Shown piece by piece: positions 17,601-27,016 of a DNA stretch of 64,000 nucleotides. The notes beneath the pieces are model-generated. The model was not told the origin of the DNA. It saw only the letters and a program-made list of their open reading frames with translations, and did not search any database. A program made the translations under genes and the position numbers. Every line of letters begins with the position of its first letter. The first letter of the stretch is position 1. Source of the DNA: Leptolyngbya ohadii IS1 (GTDB lineage Bacteria > Cyanobacteriota > Cyanobacteriia > Elainellales > Elainellaceae); contig NZ_NKFP01000001.1 in NCBI RefSeq assembly GCF_002215035.1, positions 431,501 through 495,500 on the forward strand, in the 5' to 3' direction.

Positions 17601-18473
17601 GCTGAGGCGGTCAGCTATCCCAGCACCATTAAAGCAGGGGAGCGATCGATGTTCATGTTCAGAGTGAATGACGATGATCCCAACATGGTGGACGAATCCT
17701 TCCGCATTGCTGCCCACGAAACAGCCCATCAGTGGTGGGGGCAACAGTTGCTTCAGTCGCCAACACCGGGCACAAAGCTTTTGTCTGAATCTCTGGCAGA
17801 ATACACGGCAAACCAGGTCTATGGCAAAGAATACGGGCAGCAAAAGCTGGGCATTGCTCTCCGCCGCAATTTGGAGAATTATTTGCAGAATCGAAACAAA
17901 TCCGATGTGCCTCTGGTAGAAGCGGAGGAGAACCATCTGGTTTACCAGAAAGGGGCGCTGGCAATGTTTGCCATGCAGGACTACCTGGGTGAGGAAACGG
18001 TGAATCGAGCGCTGGCGAAGCTGTTGGACAATTACCGCAATGCTCCGCCCTATGCCTCGGCGCAGGATCTCGTCATTTATCTGCGAGAAGTCACCCCCGA
18101 AAAATACCAGTATTTAATTACAGATCTGTTCCAAACGGTAACGCTTTACAACAACAGAGCCGAGTCTGCAACGTTTACTCAGCGAGCCGATGGCAAGTAC
18201 GATGTGACCCTAAAACTGAATACAGCAAAGGTGCGATCGGATAAAAACGGCAATGAAACTCCTGCTGACATGAAGGATGAAGAGATCGATGTTGGCGTTT
18301 ACGATACTACAGGCAAACTCGTTTATCTAAAAAAACATCCGTTTAAGACAGGCGAAACCCAGCTCACGATTACGATTGAGCAACTTCCTCAGAGAGCTGG
18401 AATTGATCCGCTGAATAAACTGATTGACAAAACTCCGAATGACAACGTTACCAATATGAGTCAGGCGGCTTAA
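14694..18473 (+). CDS. ABC-2 type permease fused to M1-family aminopeptidase
   Basis: A 1259-residue fusion. Residues 1-650 are two ABC-2-like membrane blocks (helices around 40-60, 95-115, 145-250, 275-295, then 395-620). Residues 650-1240 are a periplasmic M1-type part: a beta domain, then the zinc site HETAHQWWG near residue 1010 (HExxH) with the second Glu in SESLAEYTANQVYG about 19 residues later. The usual GxMEN exopeptidase loop is replaced by a different sequence (AEAVSYPSTIKAG). The same architecture is known from Bacteroidetes and some cyanobacteria, annotated as ABC transporter permease/M1 family aminopeptidase. Probable role: export or membrane processing of peptides with the ATPase encoded immediately upstream. 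Substrate unknown. Confidence 0.9.
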   Translation: MTTHSPIRSSPRPRQTAWQPIWEIIRFELQESFRTRFLPLAFTFFLLVGLLSFLVNGSDLPVFTFMREGLGGATKPGELVPYANAPLKIMENIGSATILLVLLIIGIFADRATKDFTSNIDGLLFTSPLKEWQFVTGRFLASFLISLLISLGVAVGMGVGLLFPWLDLNRVGPINLLSYVQPYLYLVIPNILIFGLFSFAIGLLTHRTLASYLGFLGIWVFSGILDSLLSLLQFDPFFNVLTNSIGTNTIAYAVRFWTKVQQNTLNVPFAPVIWLSRLFYLVLGAAFFAWVWQRFSFSGTASSSNSRFEKGLDWVERRLTFWKASQKSGSEPAAENLKIGAVPLQPSAQQPTQESTQQPIAHLHYGTGAQFRHVWRIARMELKRLMPNPLLIAILAIATVMLVVGLITSIVNSPGQHMLPSTDIVVELVNTVVKLLVPLLIIFLAGDLIWREREVKIDPLSDPLPVRSWAVVAGKLLALGLILVVTLVLLVIGGVIAQTLNSYPYYDLGAYGVSLFTVTLVDLLLISVMAITIQVLVNQKFLGYFLSAAVILVLGFADRSPGFKSFRLLQYGYKPSFYYGDLNGFGRMLEPVRWFQSYWLAIALLLICISVLFWVRGIDTHPKARWRIARQRFTRPMQIVMGLSAIAALCLGGWIFYNTHLLNAGSSRAEITDQAVAYEKAYGRLIDAQPKITAIDLQGDLYPDEDSRFSLRGTYTLENKTQNPIETILLNVPNGIQVNQITVNGASGNAAVKHPVVQGYEFTLASPLQPGTSTKATFDFLIQPQTGFTGEAPDILANTLVENGTSAITNYYLPIVGFFDRPRLKDNPRREAAGLPRLDPAAEAARLNQRNTNGADADRVLYSATLSTAPDQIAITSGEQVRAWTESGRRYFQYRSQVPIENQIPILSGRYEVLKDEWQGIPIEVYYHKGHDRNLQRIVRGAQQSLDYATQNFSPYPHKVLRFVEIPYFAEAVSYPSTIKAGERSMFMFRVNDDDPNMVDESFRIAAHETAHQWWGQQLLQSPTPGTKLLSESLAEYTANQVYGKEYGQQKLGIALRRNLENYLQNRNKSDVPLVEAEENHLVYQKGALAMFAMQDYLGEETVNRALAKLLDNYRNAPPYASAQDLVIYLREVTPEKYQYLITDLFQTVTLYNNRAESATFTQRADGKYDVTLKLNTAKVRSDKNGNETPADMKDEEIDVGVYDTTGKLVYLKKHPFKTGETQLTITIEQLPQRAGIDPLNKLIDKTPNDNVTNMSQAA

Positions 18474-18990
18474 ACGATGAGATACATCTATCGCACCAGA
18501 TTCGTGGAAAAAACCTAAATGAGCCGATCGAAACCGTTGCTGATTTTCAGCGGACTGCGAACGGTTTTCAGATCAATGCTGCTCCAAGGCACGACACCGA
18601 CAGCTGCCTTGATGAGTTAGCTAGCTATTGCGACACAGCTTGAGGATGTCATTCCCTCCAAATGAAGCAGTGGAAATACGGAGGGTATTACGTAGGTTTA
18701 CGGATGGTTTCTTCACAAATGCTACTTCTTCTGTGTAGTAATTAAGACGATCGGGCTGAAGCAGTCAAGCTGTAAAGCAAGTCCCGAATTAAGTCTCGAA
18801 TTAAGTCCCGAAGTAAGTCCCTCGACGACTCGTAAAATGAGCCGCTAGGGGAAAGTTTCCGTATTTCCCGATCCGGCGTCTCTTTCATACCGAGATAGAA
18901 TAAAATATTTGGTCTCAGCTGAATCCTGCCGTCTCTTTTTCAGGAAAGGCGTTCAGAGCCTGCGTGTATAGCAAGATCTGGTGTAACGGA
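18474..18990. other. Intergenic region upstream of the 13-PAS kinase
   Basis: A 517-bp gap. At about 18778-18828 there are four degenerate 12-bp units of AAGTCCCGAATT. The rest shows no gene or recognised RNA. The kinase frame is open to GTG 18964. Confidence 0.5.
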
Positions 18991-21900
18991 ATGAAAACTC
19001 AGATAAAAGGCATCAGTCAGCGGCTCATTCAAAAGATTGCTGTAGCCCTAAATTGGCTCAACCAATCCGTCCAGACTCTGGTGGAGACCGAGGGACTGTC
19101 TGTATTAGCACCTGAAATACAGGAGCCTGCAAAACAGCAGTTCCCAGACAACCGGGCGCTTACAGGCAATATTGAAAGTTCTATTGACGTTCCTGAAATT
19201 CAACAGGCGCAGGCATCCATACATTTGGCAGAAGCTAACCGATGGCGCCGTCGCTACGAAGCGGCAATACGAGCCAGTAATCAGGTGCTATATGACTATG
19301 ACGTTCAGACCAACTTATCAACCTGGGACGGTGATCCAGTAAGGATTCTGGGCTACTCAGCGACGGAATTAGGCAGCAGGAGCGTTGAATTCTGGCAGTC
19401 GTTAGTTCATCCAGACGATCGCCCCAGTTTTGCCGCAGCAGTCGAGTTAATTCTGACTCAGGCTCAGCCACTTCGGAGGCTAGAATATCGCCTGAAGCGC
19501 AAGGACGGCAACTATATTTGGGTTCAGGACAACAACGAAATTTTGCTGGACGAAGCAGGCAATCCCGCCCGGGTGATTGGATTTGTTGCTGACATCACCG
19601 ATCGCAAACAGGCTGAGCTGGAACAACAGCAGCTTTTAAAGCGGTTATCCGATCTGGAATTTGCCCTCGACCAGGCGGCGATTGTCGCAACGACCGATCC
19701 CCAGGGAAGAATTACCCAGGTCAACGATCGCTTTTGCGAAATTTCTCAGTACTCCCGTGAGGAGCTGCTGGGGAACACGCACAAACTGGTTAATTCGGGC
19801 TATCATCCCCCGTCGTTTTTTCAAAATCTGTGGCAAACCATTTCCAGGGGGCAGGTCTGGAAGGGTGAAATTAAAAACTGCGCTAAGGATGGATCGGAAT
19901 ATTGGGTCGATACGGTGATTGTGCCGTTCGTGGACAGGCAGGGTCAGCCCTTTCAGTATTTGGCAATTCGGTTTGACGTCACGGAGCGGAAACGGGCAGA
20001 AGCCGCACTGAGGCAGAGTGAAGAGCAGAATCGAGCGATTTTGTCTGCTGTTCCCGATATCATGTCGGTGATCAATGCCGATGGAACTTATCAAAGCTTC
20101 GCTCAGAATCAATTTAACGGCACAGTGCTTTTCCCCAATCAGGAGTCCATCGTTGGTCTACGAATCGCAGACATCCTGCCGCCGAAGTGGGCAGCCGCCA
20201 AGCTGGAAGCCATCCAGAAAACCCTCCGTTCCGGGGAGTTGCAGATTTATGAGCAGCAGCTTTACTTTGGCGATCGCATTCAATACGAGGAAGTGCGCGT
20301 GGTTCCCTATCGGGAAGATACAGTGCTGTGCATGGTGCGAAATATTAGCGATCGGAAACAGGCAGAACTGGCACTGCTGGAGAGCCAGCAATTCATCCAG
20401 CAGGTTGCCGATAGTTCTCCCAACGTGATCTACATCTACGATATCGCTCAGCAGCGCAACATTTACGTCAACCGTGAGGTAGCTACGTTTCTGGGATATA
20501 CCAAAGATGAGGTGATGACTAGGGTTGACCAATCCCTCGCGACCCTGATGCATCCCGATGACCTGGAGCGGGTGATGCAGCATTTTGAGCAGTTTGCCAC
20601 GCTATCCGATGGAGCAATTTGCGAATTTGAGTATCGGATGCGGCACAAAAACGGGGAATGGCGATGGTTCTCCAGCCGGGATACCGTGTTTAAGCGAGAT
20701 GCAGAGGGTCGAGTAACTCAGATTTTGGGCAATGCACAGGACATCACCAGTCGAAAGCAGGCGGAACAGGAAATTTCCCGCAGCCGAGATTTACGCGAAG
20801 CCATCTTTAACGAATCGGCAGATGCCCTGTTTCTGGTTGACCCCAATACGCTGCTCACGCTGGACTGCAACGATCGCGCTGTGGAAATGTTTGAAGCAGG
20901 CAGTAAGAATTCTCTCATTAACATTGAAGGACATACCCTACAGCGTTCCCAGTTTACGACAGAGGAACTAGAGGACATTGCCCAGCAAATTAACATCCAG
21001 AGCTTTTGGAGCCGAGAAATTGAATACGTAACAATACAAGGCAAGCCTTTTTGGGGTAATATCGCCGCCAAGCGGATTACAATCGCCGGACGAGAAGTGA
21101 ACCTGGTGCGGGTTACAGATATTAGCGATCGCAAGCGGGCAGAAGCTGCGCTCCAAGAAAGTGAAACGCGATACCGACGCATCGTAGAAACCGCTAACGA
21201 AGGCATCTGGATCATTGACACGGAGAACAAAACCAGCTTTGTCAATCCCAAGATGGCAGAGATTCTGGGCTATTCCGTAGACGAGATGCTGGGTAAGCCC
21301 ATGTTCGACTTTATGGATGAAGCGGGACGGGCGATTGCCAATCAAAATGCCGAACGACGGAAGCAGGGCATTGCTGAACAACAGGATTTTAAGTTCCAGC
21401 ATCAGAATGGAATGGACGTGTGGGTTCTCATTTCAACCAATCCCATTCTGGATCAGGACGGAAACTCTATTGGTGCCCTTGGCATGATCACCGATATTAG
21501 CGATCGCAAACGAGCGGAAGTTGCCCTGCGTCAAAGTGAAGCAACCAACTGCGCTCTGATTGCAGCAATACCTGATCTGCTGGTTCGGATGGATGCGGAA
21601 GGGTATTACGAGGTTATCAATACCCAAAATGCCCAGTTTCTATCCCCCAGAGCAGCTAAGGCAAATCCAGCGATCCATGATGTTGTGCCTGCCGATGTAG
21701 CGGAACAGCGCCTGAACTACGTGCGCTTAGCGATGGAAACCGATAGTCTGCAACTGTATGAACAGACGATCGAAATCAACGGTCAGTTCTACTACGAAGA
21801 GGTACGGGTTGTGCCGCTGCTTGAACAGGAAGTCCTGTGTATTATCCGTGATGTCACGGAGCGTAAGCGCATCGAAGCAGAACGCAAACAAGCCGAACTA

Positions 21901-24900
21901 GCCCTTCAGCAGCTCAACGAAGAGCTGGAACAGCGGGTTCAACAGCGCACCCAGGATTTGCAGGCGGCAAACCAGCAGTTACGGGATAGCGAGGCTCGCT
22001 TCCAGACCTTCATGGACAATAGCCCGACCGCATCCTGGATCACCGATAGCAGGGGGGTTATGGTCTATGCCAGTCAGACCTATTACCGCCTCTTCCAGCT
22101 TTCGACCGCAGAAATTCTGGGTAAATCTGTGTTCGACCTTTACCCAACCGATATTGCCCAACAATTTTTTGACAACGCTCAAACTGTCCATACAACAGGT
22201 CGGGTTTTAGAAACGATCGAGATAGCTCCCCGTCCAGATGGCACGCTGGGTCAGTTCCTGGTGTATAAATTTCCCATCACCGATTCCTCTGGGGCTGCTT
22301 TGATTGCAGGTGTTGCAACAGATATTACCGAGCATAAGCAAGCTGAGCAAGCTCTACGCCAGAGTGAACAACGCTATCAAACTCTAGCGGCTGCGGCTCC
22401 GGTGGGCATCTATCGAACTGATGCTGAAGGACAATGCTTGTACGTAAACGAACGCTGGTGCCAGATTGCAGGACTGACTGCCGCAGAGGCAAGCGGAACG
22501 GGTTGGGTCAGGGCAATTCATCCCGACGATCGCGGCATTGTGTTTCAGGCATGGAATCGCTTTGTGGAAACCAAAACGATCTTTCGCCTGGAATATCGCT
22601 TCCAGCAGCCTAATGGAACTTCAACCTGGATCTTTGGGCAAGCCGTTCAAGAACTAGACGAGAATGGAACGGTGAAAGGCTATGTTGGTACAATTACCGA
22701 TATTAGCGATCGCAAGCGCGTCGAGGAAGAACGCCGACAGGCAGAAGCCAGCCTGCAACAGTCGGAACGGGATTTGCGTACCATCTTCAACAATGTCTAC
22801 GATGCCATCTTTATCCATGAAATAGACGGCAAAATCATTGACTGCAACGATCGCGCTCTGGAACTGTATTGTGCGACCAGAGAAGAGATTCTTGCCTCAA
22901 CCGTTGCCGACATCTCTGCCCCGGATGCTCCGGTCGATCAGGTTGCTTCTCAGTTTCAGCGGGTGGCGGATGGAGAAGTGCTTCAGTTTGAATGGAAGGA
23001 TCGACGACTGGGCAAAGGCACGACGTTTGATGCAGAGGTTTCGCTCCGGCAGGTGATTTTTGGCAATCGTCCCGTTGTAATTGCGGGCGTTCGAGACATT
23101 AGCGATCGCAAACGGGCAGAGTTAGCCCTCCAGGAAAGCGAGGAGCGGTTCCGACAGCTGGCAGAAAACGTGGGGGAGGTCTTCTGGCTGACTACCCTTC
23201 AGTCTAAGCTGCTGTACATTAGCCCCGTATTTGAGCAAGTCTGGGGACAATCGCCCAACTGGTTATTGGACCCGGCGAACAACCTGCTCGACACGCTTCA
23301 TCCAGATGATCGGGACTGGGTACAGCAGCGAATGAGGACTAAACTCGACGGCAATTATGACATTGAGTATCGGATTTTGCGTCCCGATGGCGAGGTGCGC
23401 TGGATTCGCGATCGCGCCTTTTTAATTCGCAATGAAGCGGGGGAAGTGTACCGGATTGGTGGCATTGCCGCAGACATTACCGAGCGTCGCAACACCGAAC
23501 AGCTCATTCGCGATCGGGAAGTGCGGTTCCGCAGTGTGGTGGAGTCGAACATGCTGGGCATTGGCTTCTGGGACAGTACAAAAGTGACCTATGCGAACGA
23601 GGCGCTGCTGGCGATGGTTGGCTATACCTCGGAGGAATTGCAGCAGGGACTAATTGACTGGAAATCCCTGACGCCACCGGAATACTGGCAGCGAGATCAG
23701 GAAGCCTTTCTTCAAACCCAGGCAACGGGAACCTGCATTCCCTACGAGAAGGAATACATTTGCAAGGATGGGACTCGCATTCCAATTTTGATGGGCGGCG
23801 GGCATTTTGAGGGCGATACAGGGCAGGGTGCCTTTTTTGTGCTGGATATTCGCGATCGAAAACGGGCAGAGCTGGCACTGCGCGAAAGTCAGCAGTTTGC
23901 CCAGAGCATTGCCGACAAAACTCCAGCCGCTCTATACATTTATGATCTGGCGAGCAAGGCAAATCTTTACAGCAACCGCTTAACTTTTGATCTGCTGGGA
24001 TACACCAGTGCTGAAATCCGGAGTATGGGGGCAGATGTCATGTCTATCCTGCTGTGCCCTGAGGATCAGCCCAAAATGGCTCAACATCAACAGGCTCTGG
24101 CTCAAGCTGCCGACGAGGATGACCTGGAACTAGAGTACCGGATGCAGCACGCGAACGGAGAATGGAGATGGTTCTACAGCCGCGACAGTGTTTTCAAGCG
24201 GGATGAGCAGGGCAGGGTCACGCAATATATTGGTGCAGCCCAGGACATTACGGAACGAAAGCAGTTTGAACAAAAGCTGCGGCAAATTAATGCAGAGTTG
24301 GAACGTCGGGTCGAAGAACGCACCCTGGATTTGCAGCAGGCAATGGAAGCCGCCGAAGCCGCGAACCGGGCAAAAAGCACCTTTCTGGCAAATATGAGCC
24401 ACGAACTGCGAACCCCCCTGAATGCCATCCTGGGATTTGCCCAGCTGATGAACCGCGATCGCAGCCTGGGTGCCGACAAGCGAGAGCAGCTTAACATTAT
24501 TAACCGTAGCGGTAAGCATCTGTTAAATCTAATTAATGACATTTTGGAAATGTCAAAGATTGAAGCTGGACGCATCCAGTTTAACCCTACCTGCTTTGAT
24601 TTCTACAGTCTGCTGGATACGCTGGAAGAAATGTTTTATCTGCGGGCGATCGAGAAAGGACTGCGCCTGACGATCGATCGCGCTCCCACCATTCCCCAAT
24701 GCATTAGAACAGACGAAAACAAACTGCGTCAGGTTTTGATTAACCTGTTGAGTAACGCTATTAAATTTACGCAGCAGGGCAGCGTTACGCTGCGAATTAG
24801 GGTTACATCGATCGACCCGCAGGTAGGACAGGCATCCGACCCCGCTTTGAGTCCTGCGGCTTGCTATGAAGTTGCCCTCACCTTTGCCGTAGAAGATACA

Positions 24901-25497
24901 GGCATGGGCATCGATCCACGCGAAATAGATGCCGTCTTTGAGCCTTTTATTCAGTCCGAGAAACGCCAATCCCAGGAAGGAACGGGCTTAGGTCTGCCGA
25001 TTAGCCGTCAATTTGTGCATCTGATGGGAGGGGATTTGGAGGTTTACAGTACGCTAGAGGTTGGCTCTACCTTTACGTTTACGATTCCTGTCCATGTAGC
25101 GGAGTCTTCGGATGCCCCTGCTTTACCGCTGTTGCGCCCTATTCTGTCGATAGCTGAGGGTCAGCCTCCCTTCCGCATTCTGGTGGTGGAAGACCAAGAG
25201 GCGAATCGACACCTGCTGGTTCAGCTACTCCAGTCCGTTGGGTTTGAAGTCCAGTCTGCCGTCAACGGTCAGGAAGCGATCGCCCTCTGGGAAAGCTGGC
25301 AACCCCAGCTCATCTGGATGGATATGCGAATGCCCGTCATGGACGGCTATACGGCAACGCGGCAGATTCGAGTGTTGGAGGCGGAGCGGGGAGCGGGGAG
25401 CAGGGGAGCAGGGGAGCAATCGACCGGAGGAATCCCCAACCCACCTATCCGCCCAATCCTCCACCATCATCATCGCTCTCACTGCAAATGCCTTTGA
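18991..25497 (+). CDS. Hybrid histidine kinase with 13 PAS domains (C-terminal receiver frameshifted)
   Basis: ATG 18991 is the likely start (GTG 18964 also in frame); the frame ends early at 25497. No membrane segment is seen, so it should be cytoplasmic. Thirteen PAS/PAC units each end in a D-I-[TS]-x-R-K-like motif; a coiled coil separates units 7 and 8, and another leads into the HisKA domain with [15 protein letters not shown] near residue 1803. The ATPase domain has NLLSNAIKF, DTGMGID and GTGLGLPIS. The receiver starts at RILVVEDQEANRHLL and has its Asp in WMDMRMPVMDG near residue 2109. Directly after this, a G-rich tandem repeat (25382-25417) shifts the frame and the rest of the receiver continues in another frame to 25876. 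As read, the last 35 residues are out-of-frame translation, so the phosphorelay output is broken unless the repeat length varies. Confidence 0.9.
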   Translation: MKTQIKGISQRLIQKIAVALNWLNQSVQTLVETEGLSVLAPEIQEPAKQQFPDNRALTGNIESSIDVPEIQQAQASIHLAEANRWRRRYEAAIRASNQVLYDYDVQTNLSTWDGDPVRILGYSATELGSRSVEFWQSLVHPDDRPSFAAAVELILTQAQPLRRLEYRLKRKDGNYIWVQDNNEILLDEAGNPARVIGFVADITDRKQAELEQQQLLKRLSDLEFALDQAAIVATTDPQGRITQVNDRFCEISQYSREELLGNTHKLVNSGYHPPSFFQNLWQTISRGQVWKGEIKNCAKDGSEYWVDTVIVPFVDRQGQPFQYLAIRFDVTERKRAEAALRQSEEQNRAILSAVPDIMSVINADGTYQSFAQNQFNGTVLFPNQESIVGLRIADILPPKWAAAKLEAIQKTLRSGELQIYEQQLYFGDRIQYEEVRVVPYREDTVLCMVRNISDRKQAELALLESQQFIQQVADSSPNVIYIYDIAQQRNIYVNREVATFLGYTKDEVMTRVDQSLATLMHPDDLERVMQHFEQFATLSDGAICEFEYRMRHKNGEWRWFSSRDTVFKRDAEGRVTQILGNAQDITSRKQAEQEISRSRDLREAIFNESADALFLVDPNTLLTLDCNDRAVEMFEAGSKNSLINIEGHTLQRSQFTTEELEDIAQQINIQSFWSREIEYVTIQGKPFWGNIAAKRITIAGREVNLVRVTDISDRKRAEAALQESETRYRRIVETANEGIWIIDTENKTSFVNPKMAEILGYSVDEMLGKPMFDFMDEAGRAIANQNAERRKQGIAEQQDFKFQHQNGMDVWVLISTNPILDQDGNSIGALGMITDISDRKRAEVALRQSEATNCALIAAIPDLLVRMDAEGYYEVINTQNAQFLSPRAAKANPAIHDVVPADVAEQRLNYVRLAMETDSLQLYEQTIEINGQFYYEEVRVVPLLEQEVLCIIRDVTERKRIEAERKQAELALQQLNEELEQRVQQRTQDLQAANQQLRDSEARFQTFMDNSPTASWITDSRGVMVYASQTYYRLFQLSTAEILGKSVFDLYPTDIAQQFFDNAQTVHTTGRVLETIEIAPRPDGTLGQFLVYKFPITDSSGAALIAGVATDITEHKQAEQALRQSEQRYQTLAAAAPVGIYRTDAEGQCLYVNERWCQIAGLTAAEASGTGWVRAIHPDDRGIVFQAWNRFVETKTIFRLEYRFQQPNGTSTWIFGQAVQELDENGTVKGYVGTITDISDRKRVEEERRQAEASLQQSERDLRTIFNNVYDAIFIHEIDGKIIDCNDRALELYCATREEILASTVADISAPDAPVDQVASQFQRVADGEVLQFEWKDRRLGKGTTFDAEVSLRQVIFGNRPVVIAGVRDISDRKRAELALQESEERFRQLAENVGEVFWLTTLQSKLLYISPVFEQVWGQSPNWLLDPANNLLDTLHPDDRDWVQQRMRTKLDGNYDIEYRILRPDGEVRWIRDRAFLIRNEAGEVYRIGGIAADITERRNTEQLIRDREVRFRSVVESNMLGIGFWDSTKVTYANEALLAMVGYTSEELQQGLIDWKSLTPPEYWQRDQEAFLQTQATGTCIPYEKEYICKDGTRIPILMGGGHFEGDTGQGAFFVLDIRDRKRAELALRESQQFAQSIADKTPAALYIYDLASKANLYSNRLTFDLLGYTSAEIRSMGADVMSILLCPEDQPKMAQHQQALAQAADEDDLELEYRMQHANGEWRWFYSRDSVFKRDEQGRVTQYIGAAQDITERKQFEQKLRQINAELERRVEERTLDLQQAMEAAEAANRAKSTFLANMSHELRTPLNAILGFAQLMNRDRSLGADKREQLNIINRSGKHLLNLINDILEMSKIEAGRIQFNPTCFDFYSLLDTLEEMFYLRAIEKGLRLTIDRAPTIPQCIRTDENKLRQVLINLLSNAIKFTQQGSVTLRIRVTSIDPQVGQASDPALSPAACYEVALTFAVEDTGMGIDPREIDAVFEPFIQSEKRQSQEGTGLGLPISRQFVHLMGGDLEVYSTLEVGSTFTFTIPVHVAESSDAPALPLLRPILSIAEGQPPFRILVVEDQEANRHLLVQLLQSVGFEVQSAVNGQEAIALWESWQPQLIWMDMRMPVMDGYTATRQIRVLEAERGAGSRGAGEQSTGGIPNPPIRPILHHHHRSHCKCL

Positions 25498-25876
25498 GGA
25501 AGAACGTGCCAGAGTGCTAAATGTGGGCTGCAATGACTTCATGCGGAAACCGTTCCAGGACACTGAACTGCTGGAAAAAATAGCGGATTATCTGAACGTG
25601 CAGTATCGCTATGCCGAACTGGATGAGAAACCGCTGATTCAGGCAAACGCTGCGTTTAATGCGGTCGCAACCCTGCGAACCTTACCTTTCGATCAGCTCA
25701 GCCAACTGCACCAGGCGACCCTTGAACTCGATAACGCCCAGTTGACTCAGCTAGTCGCGCAGATTGCACCCGATCAGCCAATACTGGCTAAGCTGCTGAT
25801 GGAGAAGATCGAAAACTTTGAACTGCAACAGATTTTTGATTGGCTGCAAGCGGCTATGCAGGACAACGAACCATAA
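25238..25876 (+). pseudogene. Frameshifted 3' remainder of the 13-PAS kinase (receiver end and C-terminal helical module)
   Basis: Only the part from about 25395 is meaningful. It carries receiver strands 4-5 (STIIIALTANAFEEERARV, NVGCNDFMRKPFQDTELL) and then a helical module of about 65 residues (LPFDQLSQLHQATLEL to FDWLQAAM). This frame is one base out relative to the upstream kinase frame. Losing one G from one of the GGGG tracts at 25382-25417 would join the two. The corresponding gene ending at 31867 reads through a related repeat in frame. Confidence 0.85.
25382..25460 (+). repeat. G-rich tandem repeat and tail inserted in a receiver-domain gene
   Basis: Units GGAGCGGGGAGC/AGGGGAGC repeat through 25382-25417, followed by AATCGACCGGAGGAATCCCC, then C-rich ACCCACCTATCC-type sequence to about 25460. 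The same arrangement and the same AATCGACCGGAGG block occur at 31326-31456 in another kinase gene. It lies between helix 3 and strand 4 of the receiver. Confidence 0.85.
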
Positions 25877-26355
25877 TGCCTATGAAAAAACGATTTGGAG
25901 CAAATGTAAAAGGGGCAAATGCGATCGGACTCCGCACCGAAAACGGAGGAATTGCTATTATCGCGATGAGGGCGTTCTCAGGAGCGGTCAGCTTCTGACC
26001 GGATCAATCCTTCCCAGCAAGTAATATTGTAGATACAAGGGGAAGTCTACAGAGCCAGCTTACAGTAGTGCAGGATTATTGCTTGACAGAAAACGCTTCA
26101 CTGGTGCGTGAGATATTAAAGGAACTGTGAACACACTTATAAGAGAAGGTTATGTGACAGTTTGCCTTATAAGACTCATACTTTTGTGAAGTAGATTGTA
26201 GTTGCTCTTACCGATTACTACTCTTTTAAGCTGTATGTCTGGGAGAGAATAGAGATATCAGATGCAGTTCAACAACTTTTAGTTAATTGATCGTATTTGT
26301 TCAGCACTACGGAATCTACAAAATCTAGTTTTAATTAGAAAGCATTCAGAATACT
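25877..26355. other. Intergenic region between kinase and response regulator
   Basis: A 479-bp gap, AT-rich in its second half. CTTATAAGA-like units occur at about 26136 and 26168. TTGACA is present at 26083 but has no -10 box at normal spacing. Nothing else recognised. Confidence 0.45.
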
Positions 26356-26985
26356 ATGCAGGAAAACCATGGCGATCTGCTGATCGTCGATGATTTAGCG
26401 GATAATTTGCGGGTTTTGTCCAACACCCTATCTAATCAGGGATATCGTGTCCGGGCTGTGAAAAGCGGAACCATGGCGCTGATTGGGGCAAGCGTCAGTC
26501 CCCCCGATGTCATTCTGCTCGATATCCGAATGCCGGAGATGGATGGATACGAGGTTTGCCGCAGATTGAAGGCAGATCCCAAAACCTGTGATATTCCAAT
26601 CATCTTTCTCAGCGCGTTAGATGAGGTAGAGGACAAAGCCAAAGCTTTTGGCGTAGGAGGAGCAGACTATATTACTAAACCCTTTCAGGCTGAAGAAGTG
26701 CTGGCTCGCGTTAAAAATCAGCTCACCATTCAGCGGCTTAAGGGACTGGTGGCTCAACAAAAGCAGCAGCTAGAACAAATGGCTGAAAAGCCCCGTATTC
26801 CCCAACTGGATAGCACTAACGGCAGGCAAAACAGCGTTGTCTCTGCGATCGCCACTATCCTCGACTACAGTACCCGCCTCTGCGAAAATCCTAAAATTGA
26901 TCCTGAACAGTATGCCGCATTAAAAATAATCTACCAGAATGGTCAAACATTGCTCAATCTGGTGAATACTCAACAGGAGGGCTAG
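26356..26985 (+). CDS. Response regulator: receiver plus degenerate dimerisation-like helices
   Basis: A 209-residue protein with ATG 26356. Residues 1-125 are a complete receiver: acidic pair in LLIVDDLADNL, phosphoacceptor Asp56 in LLDIRMPEMDGYEVC, Lys in ADYITKPFQAEE. A Gln-rich coiled coil follows at about 125-150. Residues 160-205 (NSVVSAIATILDY, then YAALKIIYQNGQTLLNLVN) resemble the two helices of a HisKA domain, but the SHELRTPLN block with its phosphoacceptor His is absent. It could be a docking partner for the kinases around it. The next gene, a membrane kinase, starts 31 bp downstream, suggesting one operon. Confidence 0.88.
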   Translation: MQENHGDLLIVDDLADNLRVLSNTLSNQGYRVRAVKSGTMALIGASVSPPDVILLDIRMPEMDGYEVCRRLKADPKTCDIPIIFLSALDEVEDKAKAFGVGGADYITKPFQAEEVLARVKNQLTIQRLKGLVAQQKQQLEQMAEKPRIPQLDSTNGRQNSVVSAIATILDYSTRLCENPKIDPEQYAALKIIYQNGQTLLNLVNTQQEG

Positions 26986-27016
26986 GTTGCCCTGAGTTCT
27001 CTGCATCTTTGAGATC

